Source of the DNA: Rivularia sp963920925
GTDB lineage: Bacteria > Cyanobacteriota > Cyanobacteriia > Cyanobacteriales > Nostocaceae
Reading direction: 5' to 3'
Assembly (NCBI RefSeq): GCF_963920925.1
Contig: NZ_CAWUDI010000019.1
Location: forward strand, 1 to 64,000
Length of the DNA stretch: 64,000 bases
Position 1 is the first letter of the stretch. Every line of letters starts with the position of its first letter. Below, in pieces: positions 45,119-53,746 of the stretch. Both the position numbers and the translations under genes were made by a program. A model generated the notes under the pieces. It was not told the origin of the DNA. It did no database searches and saw nothing but the letters and a program-made list of their open reading frames with translations.

Positions 45119-46225
45119 TTATTCTGCCAGTGATGAATAACGTTTATATTTACGTTGTGTTTTTCTTGCTTCTAATTTAGCTTTCCATTCCCGAATCGCG
45201 ATCGCAGTTCGTGCAAACGGTGGAACATAACTATGATAATTTTCTTCAAAACTATTAGTTTTAGTAACTGACTTCTTTTCACCTCCTAAAGGTTGAGTAG
45301 CCAAACAGTTAGTTAAATGGGGTAAATGAGATTCTACACCCAGAGCAAACATAACATCCGAAGCAGATGCAAAACGCTCTCTTACATTAACTTTAAGCAT
45401 TGTATTCAAGATAGAAGTAAAGCTTTCGCTGAGTGTTAACTGTTTTTGCCAGCAGATTTCACCCGTATTGGTATCGCGATCAAATTCTAAAGGTGCTTTA
45501 CCAGTAAGTAAGTAGAGACAAGTTACTCCTAATGCATAAATATCGCTACTATAAACTGGACGTAGAGAAAACTGCTCTGGAGGTGCAAATCCCATAGTCC
45601 CGACAAAATTAGTAATCGCAGTTGTTTTGTCCTCAAATTCCCCAACTAAGGCTAACTCTTCTTTAACTGCACCAAAATCAATTAATACTAAACGTTTATC
45701 ATCGTCGCATCGGAGAAGATTGTGCGGTTTAATATCGCGGTGAATTACGCGATTTTTATGAACATACTGCAATACCGGCAGAATTTCCTGTAAAAACTGT
45801 TTCACAGCAACTTCACTTAAAAGACCGTTGCGTCTCACTTCGCGAGTTAAAGTACAGCCAGGAACATATTCTTGAACCAGAAAAAATTCTCCTGCGATTT
45901 CAAAGTAATCTAAAAGCATGGGTATTTGAGAATGGTTTCCCAATTGACCCAAGGTTTTAGCTTCTTTTTCAAAACGTTCTTTAGCTTTTTCCCAAGTACT
46001 AGGATTACTAACTCTGGGACGAAGCTGTTTAATAACGCACAAAGGATATCCTGGTAAATTCATATTTCGGGCTAAAAAAGTAACACCAAAACCTCCTCTA
46101 CCTAAAATACGTAAAATTGCATAGCGATCGCGAAATAAAGTTTTAGAACCACATAATTGTCCTAATTTTGTATTTGTCAACAGGTCTGAATGAAAATTAG
46201 ATATTTTTTCAGAAAAGCGATTCAT
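45119..46225 (-). CDS. Ser/Thr protein kinase (tandem paralogue a)
   Basis: This kinase has about 368 residues from the ATG at 46225. A second ATG at 46249 would add eight residues, but the neighbour paralogue aligns from MN-SxKI. Motifs are LGRGGFGVTF, CVIKQL, VIHRDIKPHNLLRC, VLIDFGAVKEE and FAPPEQFSL, so it looks active. A short conserved leader (NTKLGQLCGSKTLF) precedes the kinase domain. After it, about 75 residues of linker end in a strongly basic tail (EWKAKLEARKTQRKYKRY). There is no membrane helix. It lies immediately downstream of the related kinase at 46425. Confidence 0.92.
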   Translation of the reverse strand: MNRFSEKISNFHSDLLTNTKLGQLCGSKTLFRDRYAILRILGRGGFGVTFLARNMNLPGYPLCVIKQLRPRVSNPSTWEKAKERFEKEAKTLGQLGNHSQIPMLLDYFEIAGEFFLVQEYVPGCTLTREVRRNGLLSEVAVKQFLQEILPVLQYVHKNRVIHRDIKPHNLLRCDDDKRLVLIDFGAVKEELALVGEFEDKTTAITNFVGTMGFAPPEQFSLRPVYSSDIYALGVTCLYLLTGKAPLEFDRDTNTGEICWQKQLTLSESFTSILNTMLKVNVRERFASASDVMFALGVESHLPHLTNCLATQPLGGEKKSVTKTNSFEENYHSYVPPFARTAIAIREWKAKLEARKTQRKYKRYSSLAE

Positions 46226-46424
46226 TATAATTAAAGATATTATTGACATTGCTATTTTACGATTTTCTCAATGTAACTACTATCGCTATGTGTCGCCAGT
46301 ATAATTACCGTATCTTTGCCTAAACTTAAAATTTTTCTAATTTTTCTTAAACACTGTGAATCAAAGGTGTGAAAATCTAGGTAAGGAGATGGTGTAAGAT
46401 AACAGATAAATGAGGTAAATACGA

Positions 46425-47315
46425 TTACATACCCAGAGCAAGCATTAGCTCAGAAACAGATATAAAACGCTCGTTTAAATTAGTTTTAAGCATTTTATTC
46501 AAAATTTTGGTAAACTGTTCGCTAACTGTTAACTCTTTTTGCCAGCATATTTCACCCGTATTTATGTCGTAATCAAATTCCAAAGGTGCTTTTCCAGTTA
46601 GTAAATAAAGACAAGTTACACCTAATGCATAAATATCGCTACTGTAAACCGGACGTAGGAAAATCTGTTCTGGAGGTGCAAATCCCATAGTTCCAACAAA
46701 CATAGTAGTAGCATTTTCATTGATAAGTTCGCCAGTTAATGCCAATTCTTCTTTAACTGCACCAAAATCAATTAATACTAAACGTCTATCATCATTGCAG
46801 CGTAGTAAATTGTGCGGTTTGATATCGCGGTGAATTATATGATTTGTATGAATATACTGTAACACCGGCAGTATTTCGTTCAAGAACTGTTTGACCGCAG
46901 CTTCATTAAAAGAACCGCTGCGTCTAACTTCCCGAATTAAAGTACGACCACGAATATATTCTTGAACCAAAAAAAAATCTTCTTCTATTTCAAAGTAATC
47001 TAAAAGCATGGGAATTTGACAATGATTTCCCAATTGACCTAAGGCTTTAGCTTCTTTTTCAAAACGTTCTTTAGCTTTTTGCAAACTTCTAAAACTACTA
47101 ACTTCAGGATAAAGCTGCTTTATCACGCATAAAGGATGTCCTGGTAAAGTTACATTCCTAGCTAAAAATGTGACTCCAAAAGCTCCTCTACCTAAAATTC
47201 GTAAAATTGCATAACGTTTGCAAAACAAAGTTTTAGAACCACATAATTGACCTAGTTGAGTATTCCTCAACACATCTGAATAAAATTTCAATATTTTCTG
47301 AGACAAGTGATTCAT
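46425..47315 (-). CDS. Ser/Thr protein kinase (tandem paralogue b, minimal)
   Basis: This kinase has about 296 residues from the ATG at 47315; an in-frame TTG four codons upstream is unlikely. It carries LGRGAFGVTF, CVIKQL, IIHRDIKPHNLLRC, VLIDFGAVKEE and FAPPEQIFL. It is close to paralogue a throughout, including the NTQLGQLCGSKTLF leader, but stops right after the kinase domain, without the linker and basic tail. The pair is clearly a tandem duplication. Loss of the tail suggests different targeting or regulation. Confidence 0.92.
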   Translation of the reverse strand: MNHLSQKILKFYSDVLRNTQLGQLCGSKTLFCKRYAILRILGRGAFGVTFLARNVTLPGHPLCVIKQLYPEVSSFRSLQKAKERFEKEAKALGQLGNHCQIPMLLDYFEIEEDFFLVQEYIRGRTLIREVRRSGSFNEAAVKQFLNEILPVLQYIHTNHIIHRDIKPHNLLRCNDDRRLVLIDFGAVKEELALTGELINENATTMFVGTMGFAPPEQIFLRPVYSSDIYALGVTCLYLLTGKAPLEFDYDINTGEICWQKELTVSEQFTKILNKMLKTNLNERFISVSELMLALGM

Positions 47316-48375
47316 CACTTTGTACAAGATGACAATATATTTAATAACTGCTGAAAAAAGTATGCTTTAAAACCCTGTAGTTGACCTTGAAAAATACTAT
47401 AAGTACTTAGGCAAAATGATTGATATAATTACTTCTAGGTTATAAGTACTTAGGCAAAATTAATTGTATATTTGTCATTGCCAGTCGAATGAAGCAATCA
47501 CCTGACGATGAATGCTTAGCTGTTGTATACCTTTCAGGCAAGCTGAGCCGCACTGCGTGAACGGAAACGCAATGAAATAAATATTTTTGTCTACTTAGTT
47601 ATAAGCCGGAGCCTATTCCCTATTCTCTCCGTGTGCGTAAGCGCAGATATGCGTAAGCGCAGGAGCGCATAGCGTGTCCGTAGGACACAGGAGAAATCTT
47701 TAATTGGGGCTTGCACAATTACTTATTTACGACGAATGATTTTAAATCTTCCTAAAGATTCTTAGCACTTGCTGCTACCGATTCTTTTAGCAAAATTATT
47801 ACCTGATTTATTACACTTCATTATGTAGTTTTTTGCGCTACAGATTACAGGCAAGTTGGCAATATGCTCGAAGTCCTCAAATGAATCTAATTAGGGTTAC
47901 TTTTTATACATAAAATTATCTTTTAATATTTAGGTAATTTGTATTATATTTTAGTATAAAAAAATAAAAAATTGCAGGTTATTACTTTCATTAAGTTTAT
48001 TTTTTTGCTGTATAAACTCGATTGATGTACCAGCCATAAGTAATGTCTCTCAAGGTGAGTATATTTTTAACTACATAAATTATATAGTTCTTCTACGATC
48101 TAAGCAATAATTTATTAGTAGAATTTATTACCTGTATAGTTGTGTAATTTCTACAGTGCCATATTTTTGTTAAATCTGACAACTGTTGAATATGCTTAAG
48201 TGTTTTGTGAGTATTTAATAAAAGCTGAATACGATTAAGTAGATAGGCGGAAAAATTTAGGAAGCAATGCGATTTTATGAACTTTACTCTAAATGCTGCG
48301 ATCGCAAAAAAAACACAGTGTTTTTAAATCATCTAAAACACATAATTAAAATACATAATTCAAGTAATAATACGT
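47316..48375. other. 1.1-kb non-coding region with repeats
   Basis: No coding frame is convincing. It holds a 20-bp direct repeat, TATAAGTACTTAGGCAAAAT (47398-47417 and 47441-47460, 43-base period). It also has an element resembling 'cattgc...gaagcaatc' dispersed repeats near 47477-47500, and a GCGTAAGCGCA / GTGTCC-TAGGACAC inverted region (about 47634-47690). The rest is AT-rich. A HIP1 octamer lies near 48298. Confidence 0.55.
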
Positions 48376-48411
48376 AATAAAAAAGATTGGTGTGCTATTT
48401 CGCGGCACACC
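48376..48411 (-). terminator. rho-independent terminator of the GH57 gene
   Basis: On the minus strand GGTGTGC and GCACACC pair around an 8-9 base loop and are followed by AATCTTTTTTATT. It lies just beyond the stop codon at 48432. Confidence 0.8.
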
Positions 48412-48431
48412 ACTATGAAACGTTTCCCCAT

Positions 48432-50669
48432 TTAATTCAACTCAATCGCAATCAAACCGTTTTCTGGTAAATAATTGCGAAAATGCCCTGCATCGGAAAG
48501 TACTAAAACAAGCCTTATGGGAGATTCGGGGGGTTGCTGTAAATCGTTCCACGGTACTGCTATCTCAAGGGAATTATTTAAAGCTGCTTGAGCGTGGGTT
48601 TGGCGAGTATACCATTGGGAATATTCACCTGCTTGCTGAAATTTAATTGAGCGTGTTGATAAATTGATTTGTAAATGATGGTGAAATAGGTAATTTAATG
48701 GTGCAATATCCGGTGTCTCAGCGATTGGTAATGAACTGTTGTGCATGATTTGATTTGGATAAAACCACAGCAGGTTTAATTGGGGTGGTAAATCTTTTTC
48801 TGGCTGTATTCCGGTTTTAAAATCCATGCGTAAGTAAAAATTGGATTGATCTAAGCCATACCACAACCGCTGAATGGGGCTGCTGCTGTGCATAGTTCCT
48901 CGGGCACCGCCAATTTCTAAACGTCCGGCTTTTTCCCAACCTTGTTCGTCGCCGCTACCGTTGATTTGTGGATGGATAAACCCGGTAGCTCGATGGTTTG
49001 TTCTTGCTTCATGAATTTCTAAAGGTTGATTTAGATAAGTCGGTATGGGTTCGTTTAATGCTCGGTAAATTCCCCGCAAATGCAGCCGAAATAATTGGTC
49101 AAAAATAGCATCTTGATTTGATGAATGCCCTTCTCCAAACCACCAAAACCAGTCGGAACCTTCAGCAGCATATAAAGCTTCCCAGGCTGCGGGATTGTTT
49201 TCTTCTGTTGCTTCTGGATGATTTGCTAATGTTTGTCTGGCTTGAGTTAAGTAGTCCCAAGCTCTATTTTTTACCGGGTCGCCTATCCATGTAGTAAAAC
49301 TACCGTCTACCCAAGAACCGCTATGCAGTTGCTCTGCCTTCATTGTGGCTTGAGCGGGAAATTCTTGTAGATATTCGGAAACTGTAACTAATTTTAGCTG
49401 CGGTTCCTGACTAAATTTTTCGTACAAAGCTTCTAAGAAAGGTTTACCATCTTGTTCGTAAAATTCCCAACAGTTTTCGCCATCCAAAGCGATAGTAACT
49501 AACCAAGGCTGCTCGCTTTGACTATCTTGCTGCATTTGAGCAATTTTCTGCAATCGTCCGATTAAATCTTGCGATGCAACAGCCGGTGGCATTCCGCTAT
49601 AGGTAAAACCAATCAAATCGGATAGTGCGTGATCTCGAAAAACAATTGATAAATCTCCAGCAGAAGTTTGTAAGCGGTAAGGGCGATAAAGTAATTCTGG
49701 TTGTTGAATATTTCCCGTTTCATCGCGATGGAAAAACTGCTGTAAGCTCCAACCCAACACAGCTTCATCAGAGCATATCCACTGAAAACCCTGTTCTACA
49801 ATATACGGTAAAACAGCCGGACTTACCGACTGCTCCGAAGGCCACAACCCGCGAGGTTCTCGCTTAAATCGATCTTTATAAAACTCCCATCCCTTATTTA
49901 GATGACGGGGAATATCTTCTGGCCACGAAAAACGATATCGCGGCAAAGTCATATTAGGTACAGCCACTTTGCCCGCATCAGTATCGGCAAGTAAAGGTAA
50001 AATTGGGTGCGTATAAGGCGTAGTCGTCACCTCCAACTGCCCTGTTTCCTGCATCTGACGGTGTTTCGGTATAATACGAGCTAAAATTTCTCGCTGCTTC
50101 GAGTAAATGCGCTGGCGATCGCTCAAACTAAAATCTCTTCCCTGGTTTAACCAAGTCGCAATTTCCCCATCATCCCAAAACAAAGGGTCAATCCACGCTA
50201 AATTATGCCAAGCTAATAAATCGCTATAATCTTGTAAATCCCAATTTGCCAAACACCAAGCTTCTCCCTTCTCCTGACGAACTTGGTAAAGTTCCCTGTA
50301 GCGAGGATGGGGTTGAATTAAAGTATCGTAATTAGCGTCAAAAAAATGTTCGAGAATAAATTCTAATTGTCCCTGGGTTAGTTGTTCTGTAGGGGTTAAA
50401 CTAACTTCCAAATAAGGATCGAAGGCAGTACCGGCAATATAATCTTCCAGTTGCAATATCAAAGACGGAACCAAGTTAACTGTTTGATGTAACTTCGGAT
50501 ACCGTTCCAACATTAATATCAAATCCAAATAATCCTTGGTACCGTGCAACCGTACCCAAGGTAAGCGGTATCTTCCAGTACTTAGATAGGAAGAGGAACC
50601 TCCTTCAGGAGACTTATATAAAGGTTGATGTTGATGCCAAATAAAAGCGACGTGCAGAGGGTGAGACAT
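48432..50669 (-). CDS. glycoside hydrolase family 57 protein
   Basis: This 745-residue protein has the GH57 N-terminal hallmark WHQHQPLY (residues 11-18). The nucleophile region reads RGLWPSEQSVSPAVLPY (Glu in PSEQ) and the acid/base region IALDGENCWEFYEQDG. A C-terminal beta-rich domain of about 180 residues follows. GH57 enzymes act on alpha-glucans (amylase, branching enzyme, amylopullulanase). The exact activity cannot be assigned; glycogen metabolism is the likely setting in a cyanobacterium. It is cytosolic, with no signal peptide. A terminator hairpin follows the gene and STRR/GTGTCC repeats precede it. Confidence 0.93.
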   Translation of the reverse strand: MSHPLHVAFIWHQHQPLYKSPEGGSSSYLSTGRYRLPWVRLHGTKDYLDLILMLERYPKLHQTVNLVPSLILQLEDYIAGTAFDPYLEVSLTPTEQLTQGQLEFILEHFFDANYDTLIQPHPRYRELYQVRQEKGEAWCLANWDLQDYSDLLAWHNLAWIDPLFWDDGEIATWLNQGRDFSLSDRQRIYSKQREILARIIPKHRQMQETGQLEVTTTPYTHPILPLLADTDAGKVAVPNMTLPRYRFSWPEDIPRHLNKGWEFYKDRFKREPRGLWPSEQSVSPAVLPYIVEQGFQWICSDEAVLGWSLQQFFHRDETGNIQQPELLYRPYRLQTSAGDLSIVFRDHALSDLIGFTYSGMPPAVASQDLIGRLQKIAQMQQDSQSEQPWLVTIALDGENCWEFYEQDGKPFLEALYEKFSQEPQLKLVTVSEYLQEFPAQATMKAEQLHSGSWVDGSFTTWIGDPVKNRAWDYLTQARQTLANHPEATEENNPAAWEALYAAEGSDWFWWFGEGHSSNQDAIFDQLFRLHLRGIYRALNEPIPTYLNQPLEIHEARTNHRATGFIHPQINGSGDEQGWEKAGRLEIGGARGTMHSSSPIQRLWYGLDQSNFYLRMDFKTGIQPEKDLPPQLNLLWFYPNQIMHNSSLPIAETPDIAPLNYLFHHHLQINLSTRSIKFQQAGEYSQWYTRQTHAQAALNNSLEIAVPWNDLQQPPESPIRLVLVLSDAGHFRNYLPENGLIAIELN

Positions 50670-50679
50670 AAATGAGTGT

Positions 50680-50775
50680 TAGCGGAGCGTGTCCGCCAGG
50701 ACATGGAGTTAAAAATTAGGAGTTAGGAATTAGGACTTATGAGTTAAATAACCTGTATCCTAATTCCCAACTTTA
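50680..50775. repeat. dispersed repeat fragment and STRR
   Basis: A GCGGAGCGTGTCCGCCAGGA fragment, resembling the element near 47670, is followed by TAGGAGT/TAGGAAT STRR units, between the GH57 and Nfu genes. Confidence 0.6.
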
Positions 50776-50779
50776 TTTC

Positions 50780-51010
50780 TTATACCACTTGTTCCACTTC
50801 TGCAATTTCGGGAATCATTTCTCTTAGACGACGTTCGATACCCATTCTCAAAGTCATAGCAGAGCTAGGGCAAGAACCGCAGGCACCTTGTAAACGTAAT
50901 TTTACAATAGGGCCATCAAGCTCTACAAGTTCCACATTTCCGCCATCAGACATTAAGTATGGGCGCAATTCATCAAGAACTGTTTCTACATTTTGGTTTG
51001 TTAATTCCAT
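50780..51010 (-). CDS. nfu: NifU-like (Nfu) Fe-S cluster scaffold protein
   Basis: This 76-residue protein consists only of the NifU C-terminal domain: LRPYLMSDGGNVELVEL at the start, then GACGSCPSSAMTLRMGIE, with the CxxC cluster-binding pair. Such stand-alone Nfu proteins assemble and deliver [4Fe-4S] clusters and are the principal scaffold for photosystem I in cyanobacteria. The normal length for the type is about 75-80 residues. It stands alone. Confidence 0.94.
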   Translation of the reverse strand: MELTNQNVETVLDELRPYLMSDGGNVELVELDGPIVKLRLQGACGSCPSSAMTLRMGIERRLREMIPEIAEVEQVV

Positions 51011-51087
51011 AATCCTTATTGACCTCAGTTAAGCGACAAAGTTTGTTTTCTTTTCTTGTAACTACATACTAGAACAATTGGGGCAAA

Positions 51088-51222
51088 ATGATGGGGGGAT
51101 GGGGAGAGGGGGTGATGGGGAGAGGGGGTGATGGGGAGACAAGGAGACAAGGAGATATTTAAAACAATTCCTAACTGGTAACTGGTAACTGGTAACTGGT
51201 AACTGCTCACTGCTCGCTGGAT
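51088..51222. repeat. STRR array overlapping the end of a histidine kinase gene
   Basis: GGGGAGA/GGGTGAT units, ACAAGGAG units and four TAACTGG units, then ACTGCTC/ACTGCTCG. Its last units encode the final residues and stop codon (SSEQ*) of the minus-strand kinase ending at 51207. Confidence 0.85.
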
Positions 51223-52952
51223 TCACTGTCACTGCTGGAAACCAAAACGGGCTGTTGATAAAGCGGAACTGTAAAAGTAACTGTGGAACCAAGCCCTTCA
51301 CCTAAGCTGTAAAAATGAACTTCGCCACCCATTGCTTCTACTAATTTCTGAGATATGGTTAATCCCAAGCCGGTACCACCGTATTGACGGGTACGGGAAC
51401 CATCTACTTGGGAAAATAATTGAAATAATTTGTCTTGCTGGTCTAAAGAAACACCGATACCCGTGTCTACTACCCGCACTTTCACCATGCCGGGAAATTC
51501 TTGTTCTTTAAATATTACTTTTTTGCGAACTACGTCAGCAGCAACAGTTATATGCCCTTCGTGGGTGAATTTTATCGCATTACCTACTAGATTGATCATT
51601 ACCTGTTTGAGCCGGAGGTAATCGCTGTAAACGACAATTTCATCATTTGTTCCGGGTAACTGCATTCCAAAGCTGAGATTTTTATGTTCTGCTTGCAGAC
51701 GCATAAAATTTTCTACATCGCTGAATAATTCATCCAGTTTTACGGGACTAAGTTCTAACTCCATCTTGCCTGCTTCTATTTTGGCAAAGTCTAAGATGTC
51801 GTTAATAACTTCAAGCAGATGTATCGATGATTTGTGAGCTTCTTCAAGAAAAAGAGCTTTTTCTTCATCATCATCAGCCATTCCGTCCAAAATTAGCTTT
51901 AAAAAGCCAATCATGCCGTTTAATGGCGTGCGGATTTCATGAGAAACGTTGGCAAGAAATTCGCTTTTGAGACGAGAAGCGTCTTCTGCTTGCTGACGTG
52001 CTGATTCTAATTCTTTATATAAAGTAGCGTGAGCGATCGCCGTGCCAATTTGGTCTGCTGCTTCTCTAGTTAATTCAAGTTCTTTTGCTGACAAGTAGGA
52101 GTATTCGGCACTTAAACTTAAAGCAATTAAGCTATTGGGTTGCTCTTGGTGAGAAGTTGCGACTATTAAAAGTTTGTGCGTGTTGAATAAAGAATTTTCT
52201 GGTTGGTCTACTATAACAGGTTTGAGAGTACTTAAAGCTTGAGTAAACCCAATTTCAGAAGCTATATCTATTTCCGTTCCCAACATCGACTTGACGTTTG
52301 GCTGGCATGACTGGGCAATTACACGTATTTTAGGCTCCCCGTTGTAAGGGCAAATTATACAAAAACTTGGCTGTAGTGTTGTGCTTAAACTATCAACAGT
52401 TTGCTGCCAAATAATGTTTAAATCCAGAGTTCGCCGGATATTTCTAGTGATATTGTTAATCAGTTTTTGGTATTGCTGCGAGCGTATATCATCATCTAAA
52501 TTCCTCGATTTAGGCGTTATCTCTATTTGATCTATGCTCGCTCCAACTTGCAATAATCTTCCCATTACCAATACTGACGTTGCAGCATCGCCTAAAGCTG
52601 GCATGATTGGAGTCATCAACAACTCTAGCTCTACAGCCGCTTTTGGAAGATTAAACCAACACTGGCATTTTTGGGGAACCAAAGTTGCTAGCACTTCCTG
52701 CAACCGTTGTAAATAGACAGCTTTATCAATCGGAGCAAAGTTTTCTTGATTCGCTTTATCGCCAAGAATATTTTCTGAGTTTAATCCCAAACGTTCGCCT
52801 TGCTGCCAACAAAAATTGAGGAAACGTCCCGTACCATTCTGAACGTACACTAGCTCAGTTCCCAAACAAGCTAATGCATCAGTGTACTTAGTAACAGATT
52901 CCTTATGGTCGGACAATAAATGCGATGGTTCAGAATTAGCAGCAATACTCAT
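51207..52952 (-). CDS. GAF-domain sensor histidine kinase
   Basis: This 581-residue soluble kinase has an N-terminal PAS-like region (about 20-135), a GAF domain (about 165-312), a short coiled coil, then HisKA with FLANVSHEIRTPLNG (His338). The HATPase_c domain carries a DTGIGV-type N-box region and a GGTGLGLTI ATP lid. There is no receiver or Hpt domain and no adjacent response regulator. GAF lacks the Cys-His bilin signature. Its C-terminal tail (SSSDSESSEQ) is read from STRR units and is probably not ancestral. Confidence 0.92.
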   Translation of the reverse strand: MSIAANSEPSHLLSDHKESVTKYTDALACLGTELVYVQNGTGRFLNFCWQQGERLGLNSENILGDKANQENFAPIDKAVYLQRLQEVLATLVPQKCQCWFNLPKAAVELELLMTPIMPALGDAATSVLVMGRLLQVGASIDQIEITPKSRNLDDDIRSQQYQKLINNITRNIRRTLDLNIIWQQTVDSLSTTLQPSFCIICPYNGEPKIRVIAQSCQPNVKSMLGTEIDIASEIGFTQALSTLKPVIVDQPENSLFNTHKLLIVATSHQEQPNSLIALSLSAEYSYLSAKELELTREAADQIGTAIAHATLYKELESARQQAEDASRLKSEFLANVSHEIRTPLNGMIGFLKLILDGMADDDEEKALFLEEAHKSSIHLLEVINDILDFAKIEAGKMELELSPVKLDELFSDVENFMRLQAEHKNLSFGMQLPGTNDEIVVYSDYLRLKQVMINLVGNAIKFTHEGHITVAADVVRKKVIFKEQEFPGMVKVRVVDTGIGVSLDQQDKLFQLFSQVDGSRTRQYGGTGLGLTISQKLVEAMGGEVHFYSLGEGLGSTVTFTVPLYQQPVLVSSSDSESSEQ

Positions 52953-53096
52953 GACTGGGGTTAAATAGAAACAGTGTAGCCCAAACTAAGTTGTGCTAAT
53001 AGCTGCTTAAAGTGTGGCATAAATTTTTACAGCTTTAGCATACTTGTTTGGGATTTTTATTGTATTCCTGGAATTAGTTGTAAAAAATATAAATTG

Positions 53097-53333
53097 TTAA
53101 TCGTTCCACTCACCCCGAGGTGGAACTTTAATTCTATGGGGGGTGCGCGTTAGTTCGTCATCTCTAGGAATATCGCCGCGCAACCATTGACGCAGTGCCA
53201 CTTCAATCACTTTAGAGGGGTCATTACTCAGGTGACTAATTTTCTCTAATAATTCAGAATCCAAGCGGATAGCAACTTCTACCTTCTCGGATAAGATGTT
53301 TTCCGTGAAGTCCGGTCTTTCTTTCATGTTCAT
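53097..53333 (-). CDS. small ribbon-helix-helix-like protein
   Basis: This 78-residue protein has a central strand-helix-helix (VEVAIRLDSELLEKI, then SKVIEVALRQWL) that matches the MetJ/Arc ribbon-helix-helix fold of small DNA-binding proteins or antitoxins. The C-terminus is proline/arginine-rich (TRTPHRIKVPPRGEW). No toxin gene lies next to it, so an antitoxin role is unsupported. A transcriptional or DNA-binding role is inferred from the fold only. The start could be ATG codon 1 or 3. Confidence 0.7.
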   Translation of the reverse strand: MNMKERPDFTENILSEKVEVAIRLDSELLEKISHLSNDPSKVIEVALRQWLRGDIPRDDELTRTPHRIKVPPRGEWND

Positions 53334-53746
53334 AGCTAGTATTCTCTGCGCGTTATTTATCCCAAGGCTAGGTCAGGTCAGGCAGCTTTACCTACAGTTG
53401 AACAAAAAGAATGTTATTTACCCAACCCTAGAGTTGCTTGCTGCCTTATAATCGTCCATGTTTATTTTACGCTCCCACCATAACAATACCAGCATCTTTT
53501 GATGAGAGGGGGAGGGGGGGACAAGGAGAATTTAAGCTTGAACCTTGAACCTTGAACCTTGAACCTTTGACCTTTGACCTTTGACCTTATTAACTCCTAA
53601 CTCCTAACTTCTCATTGATAACTGGTCACTGGTTACTGTTCACTGATTTGATCGGCGTGTTTGCGAAGAAAGCATTACAATACGTTAAGTAAAAGGCTTT
53701 TTTTATTAAGATCAAGATCGCAGAATACAGCTTTATCAATAAGTAT
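53334..53746. repeat. divergent spacer with STRR array
   Basis: The array at about 53502-53645 contains GAGGGGG-type, CCTTGAA (four units), CCTTTGA (three units), CTCCTAA and ACTGGT/ACTGTTC units. The flanks (53334-53500 and 53646-53746) show no gene. The lepA promoter is presumably in the right part. Confidence 0.7.

Noticed and set aside
47398..47460. CRISPR array
   Set aside because: Only two copies of a 20-bp direct repeat, with no further units and no cas genes in the window.
51088..51222. STRR arrays as CRISPR or integron-type repeats
   Set aside because: Units are 7 bp and head-to-tail without spacers, typical of cyanobacterial STRRs.
53097..53333. Type II antitoxin call for the ribbon-helix-helix protein
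   Set aside because: There is no toxin gene adjacent on either side; only the fold is supported.
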